The notes: generated by a model not told the origin, from the letters alone. A stretch of DNA of 64,000 nucleotides from Alphaproteobacteria bacterium (GCA_020632795.1 JACKEV010000008.1:434001-498000); one strand, 5' to 3'; counted from the first letter of the stretch, positions 16,308 through 25,211 are shown. Numbers and translations are program-made.

Positions 16308-17684
16308 CTATCGGTCGAGGCGGCGGCGGTCCCGCTCGCGGTCCCGCTGGGCGTCGCGGTCGGCGTCCCGGTCCCGTTGGCGGTCCCGTTGGCGGTCCCG
16401 GGAGCGGTCCCGGCTGCGGGCCTCGCGCTGGCGCTCGCGGCGATCCTCGCGGCGCTGCTCCTTGCGGCGCTCCCGGGACTGGTCCCGGATCTCCTGCGGG
16501 TCGGGCATCGCCGGGGTCTGGGCCTCCTCCTCGCCCTGGCCGCCCTCCGCGCGCTGCTCGTCGCGTTTTTCGTCGCGCTGCTCGTCGCGCTTCTGGTCCT
16601 TCGCGGCGACGTCGTCCTCGGGGGCCTTCTTCTTCTCGGGCTTGTCTGCGGCCACGCCGCCGTCGTCCTTGCGCTTCGCCTTCTGCTGATCCCCATCCGG
16701 TCGGGACAGTCGCGACGCGTCCTTCTTTTTCAGGAGGTCATCGACCGCGCGGACGGGGCGGTTGATCGCGTCGTCGACCTTGCGGAGGAAGCGGGTGTCC
16801 ACGCCCAGGGTGTCCAGGCGCTCCTCCAGGCGGCGGGCGGTCTCGCGGGCCTCCTGGGCCTTCTTCGTGGCGTCTTGGCTGGCCTGGATGCGCTCGTCCA
16901 GCCAGTCGCCGGCCTTGCCGGCGCGGCCGTTCGCCCAGCGGTCGAGGGCGTCCCGGCGCTGGCGGGAGCTGCGCATCGCCCGCTCGAAGGCGGCCTTCCG
17001 GGCGTTGGCCTGGGCGGCGTCCCGGCGGTCGGCGTCGGCGGCGTCCCGGCCCCCCTTCTCCAGGCGCTCCCGCAGCGCGCGGCCCAGGGCGGCGGCGTCG
17101 CGCAGGCGGTCCCAGCGCGAGGCGGTGCGGGCTTCGTTGAAGGCGCTGCGCTTGCGGTCGGCGGCGCGCTGCTGGGCGCGCTGCTGCTCCCGGCGGCGGG
17201 CGGCGCGCGCGGCCCGGCGGCGGCGGCGGTACGCCTCGCGGGTCTCGCCCTCCCGGCGCTCCAGGTCCTCCAGGGCCAGGCGGTGCTGTTGGGCGATGTG
17301 GCGGTCCTCGTCCCGCTTCGCGAGCTGGCGGTCGAGGATGCGGGACTCCGGGGTGTGCTCGAGGACCGGGAACTGCCGGGCCCGGCGGGGGTCCTCGCCC
17401 TCGTCGTCGTCGCCCTGGCCGAGCAGGGCGCGCATCTTCGACTCCAGCCCCTTGCGCTCCTGCATCAGGGTGGCGACGCCGGGGATCTGGTTGAGCAGCT
17501 CCTCCTTGGCGGCGGCGTCGAGCTGCTCCTGGGTCATGGGCTCGCCGCGCTCGATGGCGGCGTCGGAGCGCTCGACCAGCGCGTCGCCCACCGCCCCGGC
17601 GCGCTCGCCCAGGGTGTCGAGCAGCCCACCGCCGGAGGGCTGCTCCTCGTCGTCCAGCAGGTCCTGCCAGGAGGTGTAGCTCAC
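16308..17684 (-). CDS. Highly charged coiled-coil protein of unknown function
   Basis: 458 residues from a GTG overlapping the upstream stop by four bases. About half of the residues are Arg, Lys, Glu or Asp. Residues 120-300 form long heptad-like helices (REAYRRRRRAARAARRREQQ). The C-terminal 110 residues are a repetitive R/D/E/Q tract (RDRSRDRQRDRQRDRDADRD), where codons CGG, GAC and CGC alternate. No Cys, signal peptide or membrane segment was seen. It may be a scaffold or nucleic-acid-binding polyampholyte within the cluster. The function is unknown. Confidence 0.6.
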   Translation of the reverse strand: MSYTSWQDLLDDEEQPSGGGLLDTLGERAGAVGDALVERSDAAIERGEPMTQEQLDAAAKEELLNQIPGVATLMQERKGLESKMRALLGQGDDDEGEDPRRARQFPVLEHTPESRILDRQLAKRDEDRHIAQQHRLALEDLERREGETREAYRRRRRAARAARRREQQRAQQRAADRKRSAFNEARTASRWDRLRDAAALGRALRERLEKGGRDAADADRRDAAQANARKAAFERAMRSSRQRRDALDRWANGRAGKAGDWLDERIQASQDATKKAQEARETARRLEERLDTLGVDTRFLRKVDDAINRPVRAVDDLLKKKDASRLSRPDGDQQKAKRKDDGGVAADKPEKKKAPEDDVAAKDQKRDEQRDEKRDEQRAEGGQGEEEAQTPAMPDPQEIRDQSRERRKEQRREDRRERQREARSRDRSRDRQRDRQRDRDADRDAQRDRERDRRRLDR

Positions 17685-18232
17685 GGATTCGCCGTCTGGT
17701 CCTCGATCATCTTGCGGATGCGCTCCTCGAGGAGCTGCGGGGGCGGCACGGTGACCAGCTTGGTGCGCAGCAGGCTGGAGCCTTCAGCGTGGTACTGGTA
17801 CTTGGAGGCGTAGTTCGCGTTGACGGAGGAGGTGCGGATCTGGCCGCCCTTGAACAGGGTCTTGATCAGCCCCTGGTCCGTGCCGAAGGTCTTGGTCTTG
17901 TGCTCGATGGTCGAGGTGGACTCCGAGTTGATCGAGATGGAGAGCTTCACCTCGATGACGGTGTCGACGAACTGGTAGAAGGTCGGGGTGAAGCCCAGCT
18001 CCAGCAGGGAGAGCTGCTGCCCGCCGAAGTCCACCTTGTGGGTGGTGACGTGCTTCACGCCGCTCTCGTCGATGTACTCCGCGTAGCCCGCCATGAGCTG
18101 GGCCATGCGGACGCCGACGAGGTCCAGCTCGTACTGGGCCTCCGCGATGGCGACGCCGAGGTTGCGCACCATGTCGGGGAAGGGGACGTTGAGCAGCTCC
18201 TGCCCCAGCTGAACCGCGTTCTGCGCAGGCAT
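17681..18232 (-). CDS. Paralogous helix-plus-beta protein (minimal form)
   Basis: 183 residues. It shows the family's basic plan without extra domains: an N-terminal amphipathic helix (NLGVAIAEAQYELDLVG), the core strand LGFTPTFYQFVDTVIEVK, a middle beta region, then YASKYQYHAEGSSLLRTKL and a final PPPQLLEERIRKM helix. The neighbours at 18246 and 19193 share all of these blocks. There is no signal peptide, Cys or catalytic-looking motif, which suggests a structural subunit. The stop overlaps the start of the coiled-coil gene by four bases. Confidence 0.65.
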   Translation of the reverse strand: MPAQNAVQLGQELLNVPFPDMVRNLGVAIAEAQYELDLVGVRMAQLMAGYAEYIDESGVKHVTTHKVDFGGQQLSLLELGFTPTFYQFVDTVIEVKLSISINSESTSTIEHKTKTFGTDQGLIKTLFKGGQIRTSSVNANYASKYQYHAEGSSLLRTKLVTVPPPQLLEERIRKMIEDQTANP

Positions 18233-18245
18233 TCAGGCCTCCGGC

Positions 18246-19163
18246 TCAGGAAGAGGTGACGGGTGGCGTGCTGTCCTGGACCAGCGCGCCCTTCTTGTCC
18301 TTCTCATAGATGCCCACCGCGCCCTGGGCGGCGCGGGCCAGGAAGTCCCGCTCCTGCTCCATGACCTCGCGGATGCGCTCCTCGAGGATGGGGGGCGGCG
18401 GCAGGGGCACCAGCTTGGTGCGCAGCACGCTCGCACCCTCGGCGGTGTAGCTGTACTTGTTGCTGTACGAGGCGTCGACGGACTGGACGACGGTGCGGGT
18501 CACCTCGCCGGTCTTCTTCTGGGCGTAGCGGGCGCCCGAGAACTGCCCCCAGCTCGAGTTGAAGTTCCACGAGTGGGTCTTGACCGAGCGGATGATGTCC
18601 TCCTTGCTCTCGGTCTTCGACTCGGTCTTGCTGCCCCACTTGTATTCGGTGCTGCGGGTCACGCTGACCGCGACCTTGACCTCGATGAGGCTGTCGACGA
18701 ACTGGTAGAAGGTGGGGGTGAAGCCCAGCTCCATCATGGAGACCATGCGGGGCTTGCGGACCATCTTCATCTTCTGGCCGCCGGTGAGCACCGCGCCGTT
18801 GGCGTCGTAGGTGGTCGCGTCCCAGTACTGCACGCGGCCCAGGGCGTCGAGCAGCGGCTCGTAGGTGTAGCCGAAGTACACCCGGGAGTCGATGACGCGG
18901 GGGCCCTGGCCCTCCCCGTACACGAGGTTGCCGTCCTCGTTGTAGAGGGGGTTGCCGTCTGTGTCGTATTGGGGCTCGATGACGTCGCCGTCGTAGTCGA
19001 CGAGGTTGCCGTTGGCGTCGCGGAGCAGGCGCTGACCGCCCATCATCTCGGCGACGATGATGCTGTTCTTGTCCAGTTCGAACTGGGCTTCGGCGATGGC
19101 CAGGGCCATGTCGCGGATCATGTCGCCCATGGGGACGCTGGCGAGGGTCTGTCCGATGTCCAT
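18246..19163 (-). CDS. Paralogous helix-plus-beta protein with inserted acidic loop
   Basis: 305 residues, ATG at 19163 with GGAG six bases upstream. It carries the family helix (DMALAIAEAQFELDKNS), core strand (LGFTPTFYQFVDSLIEVK) and C-terminal block (VDASYSNKYSYTAEGASVLR, PPPPILEERIREV). Between helix and core there is an 80-residue insertion rich in Asp, Asn, Gly and Tyr (DANGNLVDYDGDVIEPQYDT), reminiscent of calcium-binding or RHS-like repeats. The C-terminus extends about 35 residues past the family helix. Confidence 0.65.
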   Translation of the reverse strand: MDIGQTLASVPMGDMIRDMALAIAEAQFELDKNSIIVAEMMGGQRLLRDANGNLVDYDGDVIEPQYDTDGNPLYNEDGNLVYGEGQGPRVIDSRVYFGYTYEPLLDALGRVQYWDATTYDANGAVLTGGQKMKMVRKPRMVSMMELGFTPTFYQFVDSLIEVKVAVSVTRSTEYKWGSKTESKTESKEDIIRSVKTHSWNFNSSWGQFSGARYAQKKTGEVTRTVVQSVDASYSNKYSYTAEGASVLRTKLVPLPPPPILEERIREVMEQERDFLARAAQGAVGIYEKDKKGALVQDSTPPVTSS

Positions 19164-19192
19164 GTGATCTCCAGGAGAAGAGGGGGAGGGGG

Positions 19193-19681
19193 TCAGGTTT
19201 GTGTCTGCTGGCCCTGGCCGCCGTCGTTGCTGGCGTGGAAGCGGTTGAGCACCTCCAGGAAGGTGGCCGGAGGCGGAAGCGATACGATCTTCGCGGCGAT
19301 GGAGCTGGAGCCCGACGCCTCGAAGCTGAACTTGCGCGAGTAGGACGCCTCGAAGCTGGCCGAGACCATGAAGAAGGTGCCGCTCGCGCTCGTCGACACG
19401 CCGATGGACTGCTCGTCCTTCATGGAGAAGGTCAGCTTCACCTCGATGGTGGCGTCGGTGAAGGCGTAGAAGGTGGGCGCGAAGCCGAGCTGGATGAGGT
19501 TGAAGGTGTCATCCCCGAACTGGATCTCGGTCGCGGCCATCTCCCGGGCCACCGCGATGGAGTTCTTGTCCAGCGCGGCCTGGGCCTTGGCGATGGCCAG
19601 GCCCAGGTTGCTCACCATCTCGGCCACCGGCGCGTTGGCCAGGGTGTTGGTGAGCTTGTTGAACTGGTTGGCCGCGCTCAT
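19193..19681 (-). CDS. Paralogous helix-plus-beta protein (short form)
   Basis: 162 residues from ATG 19681, which overlaps the stop of the OmpA-domain gene (ATGA); a GTG one codon upstream is possible. Blocks shared with the family are NLGLAIAKAQAALDKNS, LGFAPTFYAFTDATIEVK, VSASFEASYSRKFSFEASGS and a PPPATFLEVLNRF helix. It lacks extra domains. The tight coupling to its neighbours suggests fixed stoichiometry in a complex. Confidence 0.65.
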   Translation of the reverse strand: MSAANQFNKLTNTLANAPVAEMVSNLGLAIAKAQAALDKNSIAVAREMAATEIQFGDDTFNLIQLGFAPTFYAFTDATIEVKLTFSMKDEQSIGVSTSASGTFFMVSASFEASYSRKFSFEASGSSSIAAKIVSLPPPATFLEVLNRFHASNDGGQGQQTQT

Positions 19682-21891
19682 CACAGCACCCGGTCGAGGT
19701 AGTCAGCGATGGTGTCCAGGAACTGCGGCGGGGCGGGGATGCTGGTCATCCGGACCTTGATGCTGGAGTTGCCGGTGACCGACTGCTCGTACTTGCGGGC
19801 GACGTCCAACGAGACGCTGGCGCCGTAGGCGAAGGCGTCGTTCTTGTAGGTGTCGCTCTTGTCGACGGTGCCGCCGATGCGGTTCGCCGAGAGCTTGAAG
19901 GCCAGGGTGTTGTCGGTGCTGAGCGAGCTGCCCGAGGGGCCGGTGACCGTCAGCGTGTCGCCAGCGGCCGAGGCGTTCCAGCCCGACAGGTTGTTGATGG
20001 TGTCGCGCAGGTTGTTGGCGGTCTCTCCGGCGTTGGCGCCCTTGGCGAAGTTGTTGGGGCCGGGGGAGGCGCTGGCGTCCACCACCGTCAGGGTGTGCCC
20101 GCCCAGGTCCAGGGTGTCGCCGGGGTTGGCCTGGCCGCCGTCCGCGCCGCCCTGGAACGGCTGGCCGATGGCGATGGAGCCGCTGGGGTCGTCCAGGTTG
20201 GTGCTGTTGGCCCCCGCGCCCACCGCGTCGGTGGTCAGGGTCACGGTGACCTTGCCGCCGGGGCCCAGGATGTAGACCACGGTGCCCACGCTCCAGGCGT
20301 GGTGGTTGGGCAGGCTGGCGCTGGTGTTGATGAGGGCGGCCAGGTTGGCGGCGGTCTCCCGGGCGTCGGCGCCCCGGTTGAACTGGTCGCCGGTCGCGCC
20401 GCTGTCCTTGAAGGTCAGGGCCACGCCGCCGCCGGCCGGGATGGTGACCGTGTCGCCGTCGTTGGCGGTGGCCTGGGCCGAGCCGTCCCAGGCGCCGAGC
20501 AGCGCGCCGAGGTTGCTGGAGATGGTGGTGGTGGTCCAGGCGGCGCCGTTGCCGTCGGTGGCCACCTCGAACACGTCGGTGGGGCCGGAGAGCACCTTGA
20601 TCTCCACCCGGCGGTTCTCAGCGCGGCCGGTGGGGGTGCTGTTGTCGCCCACCGGCACGTCCTCGCCCTTGCTGGCGATCTCCAGGCGGCTGGCCGAGAC
20701 GCCGTGGTCCACCAGGTAGTCCCGCGCCGCCTTGGCCCGGCGGGTGCCCAGGCCGTAGTTGTAGGACTTCGAGCCGGTGTTGTCGGTGTGGCCGGTCAGC
20801 TCGATGCGGGCGTTGGGGGCCGCGCCCAGGTAGCGGATGATCGCGTCGAGGGCGTCGAGGTCCCCGGGCTTGAGGGTGCTCGAGTTGTTGTCGAAGTGGG
20901 GGATGCGGGGGCTGCCCATCGAGCCGCCCACGAACACCGCCTTGGCGTCGTAGTCCGAGCTGAGCGCGGTGTTCGTGTTCAGCTCCAGCAGCAGGTTGAC
21001 CATCGTGGCGGTCAGGTCGCTGCCCAGGTTGACGTTCACGCCCTGGGCGCTGGTGTTCGGCCCCACCGTGGCGAGGACGTGGGGCCCCTGGGCGGCGCTG
21101 CTGCTGTCGGTGTAGGCCAGCTCCAGGGTGCCCTCGTTGTTGCCCGTCAGGGAGAACATCGCGCGGGCCGGGGCGTTGTTCGCCCACACCACGCGCACCT
21201 TGTTGGGGCTGACCTTGAAGGCGTCGGCGTTGGACGTCGTACAGAGGATGGGGGAGGCGGGCCACACGACGTCCACGTCGGCGTCGGCGACCTCGGGCAC
21301 GTTGTTGCTGCTGGCGCCGGGGTCGTTGCGGATGGCGTCGGCCAGGGCGTGGGCGCTCTGCCACAGGCCGTCCTCCAGCTCGACCTCGATGTCGCCGCTG
21401 CTGGCGTTGCCGGTGCCCTGCTCGATGAGCTTGACCGTGGAGGTGGCGATGTCCACCTGCCCCTCGGCGTTCTCGCTGATCTCCAGGATGGCCTGGGCCG
21501 GGGCGCCGTTGCCCTGGATGACCTTGACGGTCACCGTGCCCACGCTCTGGCTGTTGCTGGAGGAGCGGTCGGTGTCGTCGCTGTTGACGAAGGCGCCGAT
21601 GCCCAGCTTCGTGGACTGGTCCACCTTGAGGGAGACCTGGAGGTTGACCTCCAGGTCGGCGTACTGGAAGTGGTAGAACGCCGGCACCAGCCCCAGGTCG
21701 ATGAGGGTGGTCTGGCCGTCGGGCAGGGGGTTCTGGGCGAGCTTGATGTAGGAGTCGACCGTGTTGCGGTCCAGGGCCTCCTGGGCCTTGGCGATGCCGA
21801 GCGCCAGGGACTCGACGAACTTGGCGATCTCGGCGTCCGCCAGGATCTGGCCTGGGCTCATCCGCTCCATCTTGCTGGTCAACATGGACAT
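19681..21891 (-). CDS. Paralogous helix-plus-beta protein with embedded OmpA-like peptidoglycan-binding domain
   Basis: 736 residues, ATG at 21891 with GGAGG upstream. The N-terminus has the family helix (SLALGIAKAQEALDRNT) and core strand (LGLVPAFYHFQYADLEVN). A beta-rich stretch follows. Residues about 315-430 form an OmpA C-terminal domain with IELTGHTDNTGSKSYNYGLG, ARDYLVDHGV and GRAENRRVEIKV, which normally grips peptidoglycan. Two similar 75-residue beta repeats follow (DTVTIPAGGGVALTF, DTLDLGGHTLTVVDA), and the last 60 residues return to the family C-terminal block (YEQSVTGNSSIKVRMTSIPA). Having the OmpA domain inside the paralogue body is unusual. No signal peptide is visible. Confidence 0.7.
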   Translation of the reverse strand: MSMLTSKMERMSPGQILADAEIAKFVESLALGIAKAQEALDRNTVDSYIKLAQNPLPDGQTTLIDLGLVPAFYHFQYADLEVNLQVSLKVDQSTKLGIGAFVNSDDTDRSSSNSQSVGTVTVKVIQGNGAPAQAILEISENAEGQVDIATSTVKLIEQGTGNASSGDIEVELEDGLWQSAHALADAIRNDPGASSNNVPEVADADVDVVWPASPILCTTSNADAFKVSPNKVRVVWANNAPARAMFSLTGNNEGTLELAYTDSSSAAQGPHVLATVGPNTSAQGVNVNLGSDLTATMVNLLLELNTNTALSSDYDAKAVFVGGSMGSPRIPHFDNNSSTLKPGDLDALDAIIRYLGAAPNARIELTGHTDNTGSKSYNYGLGTRRAKAARDYLVDHGVSASRLEIASKGEDVPVGDNSTPTGRAENRRVEIKVLSGPTDVFEVATDGNGAAWTTTTISSNLGALLGAWDGSAQATANDGDTVTIPAGGGVALTFKDSGATGDQFNRGADARETAANLAALINTSASLPNHHAWSVGTVVYILGPGGKVTVTLTTDAVGAGANSTNLDDPSGSIAIGQPFQGGADGGQANPGDTLDLGGHTLTVVDASASPGPNNFAKGANAGETANNLRDTINNLSGWNASAAGDTLTVTGPSGSSLSTDNTLAFKLSANRIGGTVDKSDTYKNDAFAYGASVSLDVARKYEQSVTGNSSIKVRMTSIPAPPQFLDTIADYLDRVL

Positions 21892-21909
21892 GCTGGTGTC
21901 CTCCGGAGG

Positions 21910-22461
21910 TCAGGGACGAGGGCCGATGCCCTCGGGGAGGGGGATGGCGCGGGACGGATCGACGTTGTCCGCGCGCACGACGAAGTAGCGGTGGCGGTCC
22001 TGCTCGTGGGCCAGGCGCTTGGGCTGGACCAGGTAGCGGCGCCGCAGCCAGCCGATGAGGCCGTCGGCGAGGGGGAGCTGGCCCCGGGGCACCCGGGCGA
22101 CCGCGGCCTGGAGGGCGGCGAGGGCCTCATCCGCGCGCCCGGCCTTGAGCAGCACCACGCCCTTGCGCTGGAGCACGGCGGCGTAGTCGGCGCAGGCCAG
22201 CTCGTGCTCGGGGGGGTGCTCGGCGTACCAGGACTCGGCCCGCTCGCAGAACGCGAGGATCTCCGCCCAGGAGCCCATGTGCTCCAGGGACTCCAGCACG
22301 CACTGTGTGTAGTGCCGGGAGAAGACGTCGGCGTCGCCGGCCTGGATGGCCATGCGCAGGGCCTCGCGGTAGTGGCGCAGGGCCTCGCCGTGCTCGCCGG
22401 CCAGAGCGTGGACCTTGCCCTGCTCGGCCACGCCCAGGTGCAGCGTCGCGCCGGTGTTCAT
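21910..22461 (-). CDS. TPR-type helical repeat protein
   Basis: 183 residues starting at ATG 22461, which overlaps the stop of the upstream gene (ATGA) and has a strong GGAGGA site. Tetratricopeptide-like helices are visible (GKVHALAGEHGEALRHYREA and VLLKAGRADEALAALQAAVA). The last 50 residues are a basic, Pro-containing tail. It is likely a scaffold or adaptor for the cluster. The longer upstream frame is a shadow of the preceding gene. Confidence 0.65.
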   Translation of the reverse strand: MNTGATLHLGVAEQGKVHALAGEHGEALRHYREALRMAIQAGDADVFSRHYTQCVLESLEHMGSWAEILAFCERAESWYAEHPPEHELACADYAAVLQRKGVVLLKAGRADEALAALQAAVARVPRGQLPLADGLIGWLRRRYLVQPKRLAHEQDRHRYFVVRADNVDPSRAIPLPEGIGPRP

Positions 22462-23564
22462 CGCTCCTCCAGGGAGGCCCGCACGCCCGCGGCGCGCAGC
22501 TCGGCCTGCATCCACAGCGCCCAGGTCTGGTTGAAGGGGCCCTCCAGCCGGGCGGGCAGGGCGCGCAGGGACTGGGAGACGGTGGCGGCGTCGTGGCCGG
22601 TCATCGCGGCGACGACGTCCACCGCGCGGGCCCGGTCGGTGACCTGCTCCACCACCAGATCGAAGGTCAGGAAGGTGAGGAGCTGCGCGGTGGCCCGGGC
22701 GCCGACCTCGGCGAGGGCGCTGAGCAGAGCGGGCACGTCGGTGTGTCGGGCGCCCTGGTGCAGCACGATGGGCAGCCGGCTGAGCACCCGGGGGGCGACC
22801 GCTGCGGGCATGCCGGTCTGGGCGACGAGCAGGGCGCGGACCTCCGGTGTGTCGGGGGCCTCCTCCAGGCGGATCGCGAAGCGCTGGAAGGCCTGGTCGA
22901 TGAGGCGCACCGGGGCGCGGGGCTGGAGCTGGGCCCAGACCCGGTCGGCGGTGGCCCGGTCCAGGTTCAGGGCGAGCAGGGGGCCCTCGGGCTGGGCCTC
23001 CACGCCCAGGGCGCGCAGGACCCGCGCGGCGAGGGAGCGCACGCCGGGCTCGCAGGGCCCCAGGAAGAGGTCGTAGCGGGACTGCCCGCCCACCGAGACG
23101 TCCAGCTCCACCCCGAGGGGCGCGAGCTGGGCGCGCAGGGCCTCCACCGTGGCGATGGAGACCTGCCCCACCAGCACCGCGGGCGCGCTCCGCAGCACCT
23201 GGGCGGCCCCGGCGGCGTCGCTGCCCAGGAAGCGGGCGACGACGGCGACCACCTCCCGCAGGCGGGCGGGGTCGCCGACGTGCAGGGCGACCTCGCGGTC
23301 GCCCACGCCAGGGGTGAAGGGTGCGTCCATCGGCAGCACCTCGGTCTCCAGGCCGGCTTCGGAGAGCACACCGCTGAGCTGCTCTCCCAAGGGCTCAGCG
23401 ATGCCGTCCAGCAGGACGGAGGGGGCCTGGTAGAGCCGTCGGAGGACGTCATCCTTGGGCAGCCGGAGCGCCTGAACGATCGCGCGTTGGATCGCGGGCG
23501 CAGCGCTGCCGATGGACCGCACCACAAGTCGGTGCTGGCCCGGTGTCGGAGCCTGCATCATCAT
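22458..23564 (-). CDS. Protein with repeated ribosomal L7/L12 C-terminal-like domains
   Basis: About 368 residues; one of three consecutive ATGs at 23564-23558 is the start, with GAGG placed best for 23564. The chain consists of about four units of 80-90 residues with the L7/L12 C-terminal-domain pattern: a VVRSIGS strand, a helix ending in ALRLPKDDVLRRLYQAP, then LLDGIAEPLGEQLSGVLSEAGLETEVL. In L7/L12 this fold recruits translation GTPases. Stand-alone repeats of it occur in bacterial proteins of unknown role. It is the first gene of the 12-kb operon. Confidence 0.6.
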   Translation of the reverse strand: MMMQAPTPGQHRLVVRSIGSAAPAIQRAIVQALRLPKDDVLRRLYQAPSVLLDGIAEPLGEQLSGVLSEAGLETEVLPMDAPFTPGVGDREVALHVGDPARLREVVAVVARFLGSDAAGAAQVLRSAPAVLVGQVSIATVEALRAQLAPLGVELDVSVGGQSRYDLFLGPCEPGVRSLAARVLRALGVEAQPEGPLLALNLDRATADRVWAQLQPRAPVRLIDQAFQRFAIRLEEAPDTPEVRALLVAQTGMPAAVAPRVLSRLPIVLHQGARHTDVPALLSALAEVGARATAQLLTFLTFDLVVEQVTDRARAVDVVAAMTGHDAATVSQSLRALPARLEGPFNQTWALWMQAELRAAGVRASLEER

Positions 23565-23690
23565 CACCACCTCGCAGGATCAGCCTACGTGGGCGGTGCG
23601 GCGCATGCCCACCTTCACGGATCTTACATCCCCGTCGTACGATGGATTTCGGCGGGTGAACGCATCCTGGCCGTCGCTGTCTGAGGGAGC

Positions 23691-24452
23691 ATGATCGTCC
23701 TGCTGCTGTTTCTGGCCTGCGATACGCCCCCGGCCTCACCGGTGGAGGCGTGCCTGACGGGCCACGCCGAGGGCCCGCAGTGCCTGGGGCGCCGCTTCGC
23801 GGAGGCCCCCGAGGCGACGGTGATGGAGGTCTACGCCCTGCAGGATCCGGTGGTGCGGGACTACGCCTGGCTCAACCTCAGCCGCGACTTCCTCGGCCAC
23901 GCGCACTTCTGCTGTCTGATCGAGACGGAGCCCATGAAGGAGCGCTGCGAGGTCATGACCCATCGCCGCTACCTGAACCGACCCCCGCTCGATCCCGGCG
24001 GGCGCTGGCCCGAGCCCATCCCCGCGCCCGAGGGCTTCAAGCCCCCCTGCGACACCCCCACCGTCTGGGAGCAGCCCGCCTGCTTCCCTGGCTTCCCCCA
24101 CGAGGGCTTCCAGGCCGAGGAGAGCCTCGTCTTCGAGGTCGAGGTGCTCCGCGTCGCGGACCCCGAGGCCGCCCGCGCCGCCCTGCTGCAGACCATCCAG
24201 GACGACGACAACTGGCTGCGGGTCACCCTCACCGACCTCGACCAGCCCCTGCTGGCCTGTGAACCCTCCCCGGTCTTCACCATCGAGATGGTGCAGCGGG
24301 ACGGCGAGATCTCCTTCGTGGAGGTGGAGGGCGCGTACCTGAACGAGCGGCTGCGGCTTTGGTTCCGCAGCTGGGCGAGGCGGCTGGTGGTGGAGGGGCA
24401 CGACGGGGCGAAGAGCACCATCCGCATCACGACGCAGCCGAAGCGGCGGTGA
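23691..24452 (+). CDS. Lipoprotein, paralogue of the convergent neighbour
   Basis: 253 residues, ATG 23691 with GAGGGAGC upstream. The lipobox is LFLAC within the first ten residues. Residues about 45-90 (ALQDPVVRDYAWLNLSRDFL, HFCCLIETEPMKERCEVM) match the convergent lipoprotein at 24456 almost block for block, including the paired CC and later C. Several further cysteines suggest disulfides outside the cytoplasm. No known family was recognised. The two genes end four bases apart and point at each other, which suggests an inverted duplication. Confidence 0.6.
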   Translation: MIVLLLFLACDTPPASPVEACLTGHAEGPQCLGRRFAEAPEATVMEVYALQDPVVRDYAWLNLSRDFLGHAHFCCLIETEPMKERCEVMTHRRYLNRPPLDPGGRWPEPIPAPEGFKPPCDTPTVWEQPACFPGFPHEGFQAEESLVFEVEVLRVADPEAARAALLQTIQDDDNWLRVTLTDLDQPLLACEPSPVFTIEMVQRDGEISFVEVEGAYLNERLRLWFRSWARRLVVEGHDGAKSTIRITTQPKRR

Positions 24453-24455
24453 TGA

Positions 24456-25211
24456 TCAAGGCCAGATCGGCGTCAGCGTCATGTCCACCTCCACCGGCCC
24501 GGCCGGCCAGTCCTCGCGCGCGATGAAGAGGGTCCGGTGCGCCATGCACCTTCTGACAGACTCCGCGAGCGACGGGCTGGCCACCTCATCCCCGGTGGTC
24601 TCCCCCCGGCCGTCCGCCTCGAAGCGCAGGGTGAGCGGGATCTCCGCCTCGCACATGCGCTCGGGGGCGGCCTTCATCTGGAAGCAGAAATGGAGCTGGC
24701 CGCTGTACAGCTCCACCTGGTGGCGCATCCACGCGCGCTGGGCGTCGTCCGCGAGAGGCGCGCGCAGGGCGTCGATGCGCAGGTCTGCCCGCCTCAGGCC
24801 CACCTGACGCCGACCGTCGGGGCACTCGGTGATGAGGTATTCGGGGATCGGGCAGATCCGCGCGCGCTCGTCCACGTGGCTCACGGCTGCGGCCTGCGCC
24901 GGCAGGAGGTGGGGGCGGCGGATCATCCCCTCACAGCGCTCCCGGATCAGGGGGTCCTCGATCCTGCAGCACAGGTTGGTGACCCCTCCGAGCACCTCCC
25001 GGGTCAACATGAACCAGGTGTAGTCCCGCGCTGTGGGGTCCTGGATGCCCTCGACCCAGCGCACCCCGGCCTCCGGGTCCGCCTGGTAGACCTCGTTGGC
25101 GAGCGCTGCGCGACACCGGTCCTGGGCCTCGGGGGCGGCGACCGCCGCGCAGGCCTCGGGGGTGTCGGGCGGGGCCGTCGCGCAGGACAACACCAGGAGG
25201 AGGGCGAGCAT
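24456..25211 (-). CDS. Lipoprotein, paralogue of the convergent neighbour
   Basis: 251 residues from ATG 25211, chosen because it places the lipobox (LVLSCA) at residue 9; a TTG/ATG further upstream is not needed. It contains GIQDPTARDYTWFMLTREVL and NLCCRIEDPLIRERCEGM, corresponding to the sister protein. The C-terminal half is beta-rich (QVELYSGQLHFCFQMKAAPE). The function is unknown. Divergence from the sister outside the Cys block is high, so the duplication is old. Confidence 0.6.
   Translation of the reverse strand: MLALLLVLSCATAPPDTPEACAAVAAPEAQDRCRAALANEVYQADPEAGVRWVEGIQDPTARDYTWFMLTREVLGGVTNLCCRIEDPLIRERCEGMIRRPHLLPAQAAAVSHVDERARICPIPEYLITECPDGRRQVGLRRADLRIDALRAPLADDAQRAWMRHQVELYSGQLHFCFQMKAAPERMCEAEIPLTLRFEADGRGETTGDEVASPSLAESVRRCMAHRTLFIAREDWPAGPVEVDMTLTPIWP

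Noticed and set aside
12396..23564. Phage tail or prophage reading of the paralogous cluster
   Set aside because: No terminase, capsid, portal, tape measure, integrase or lysis gene was recognised, and OmpA and PASTA domains are not typical tail parts.
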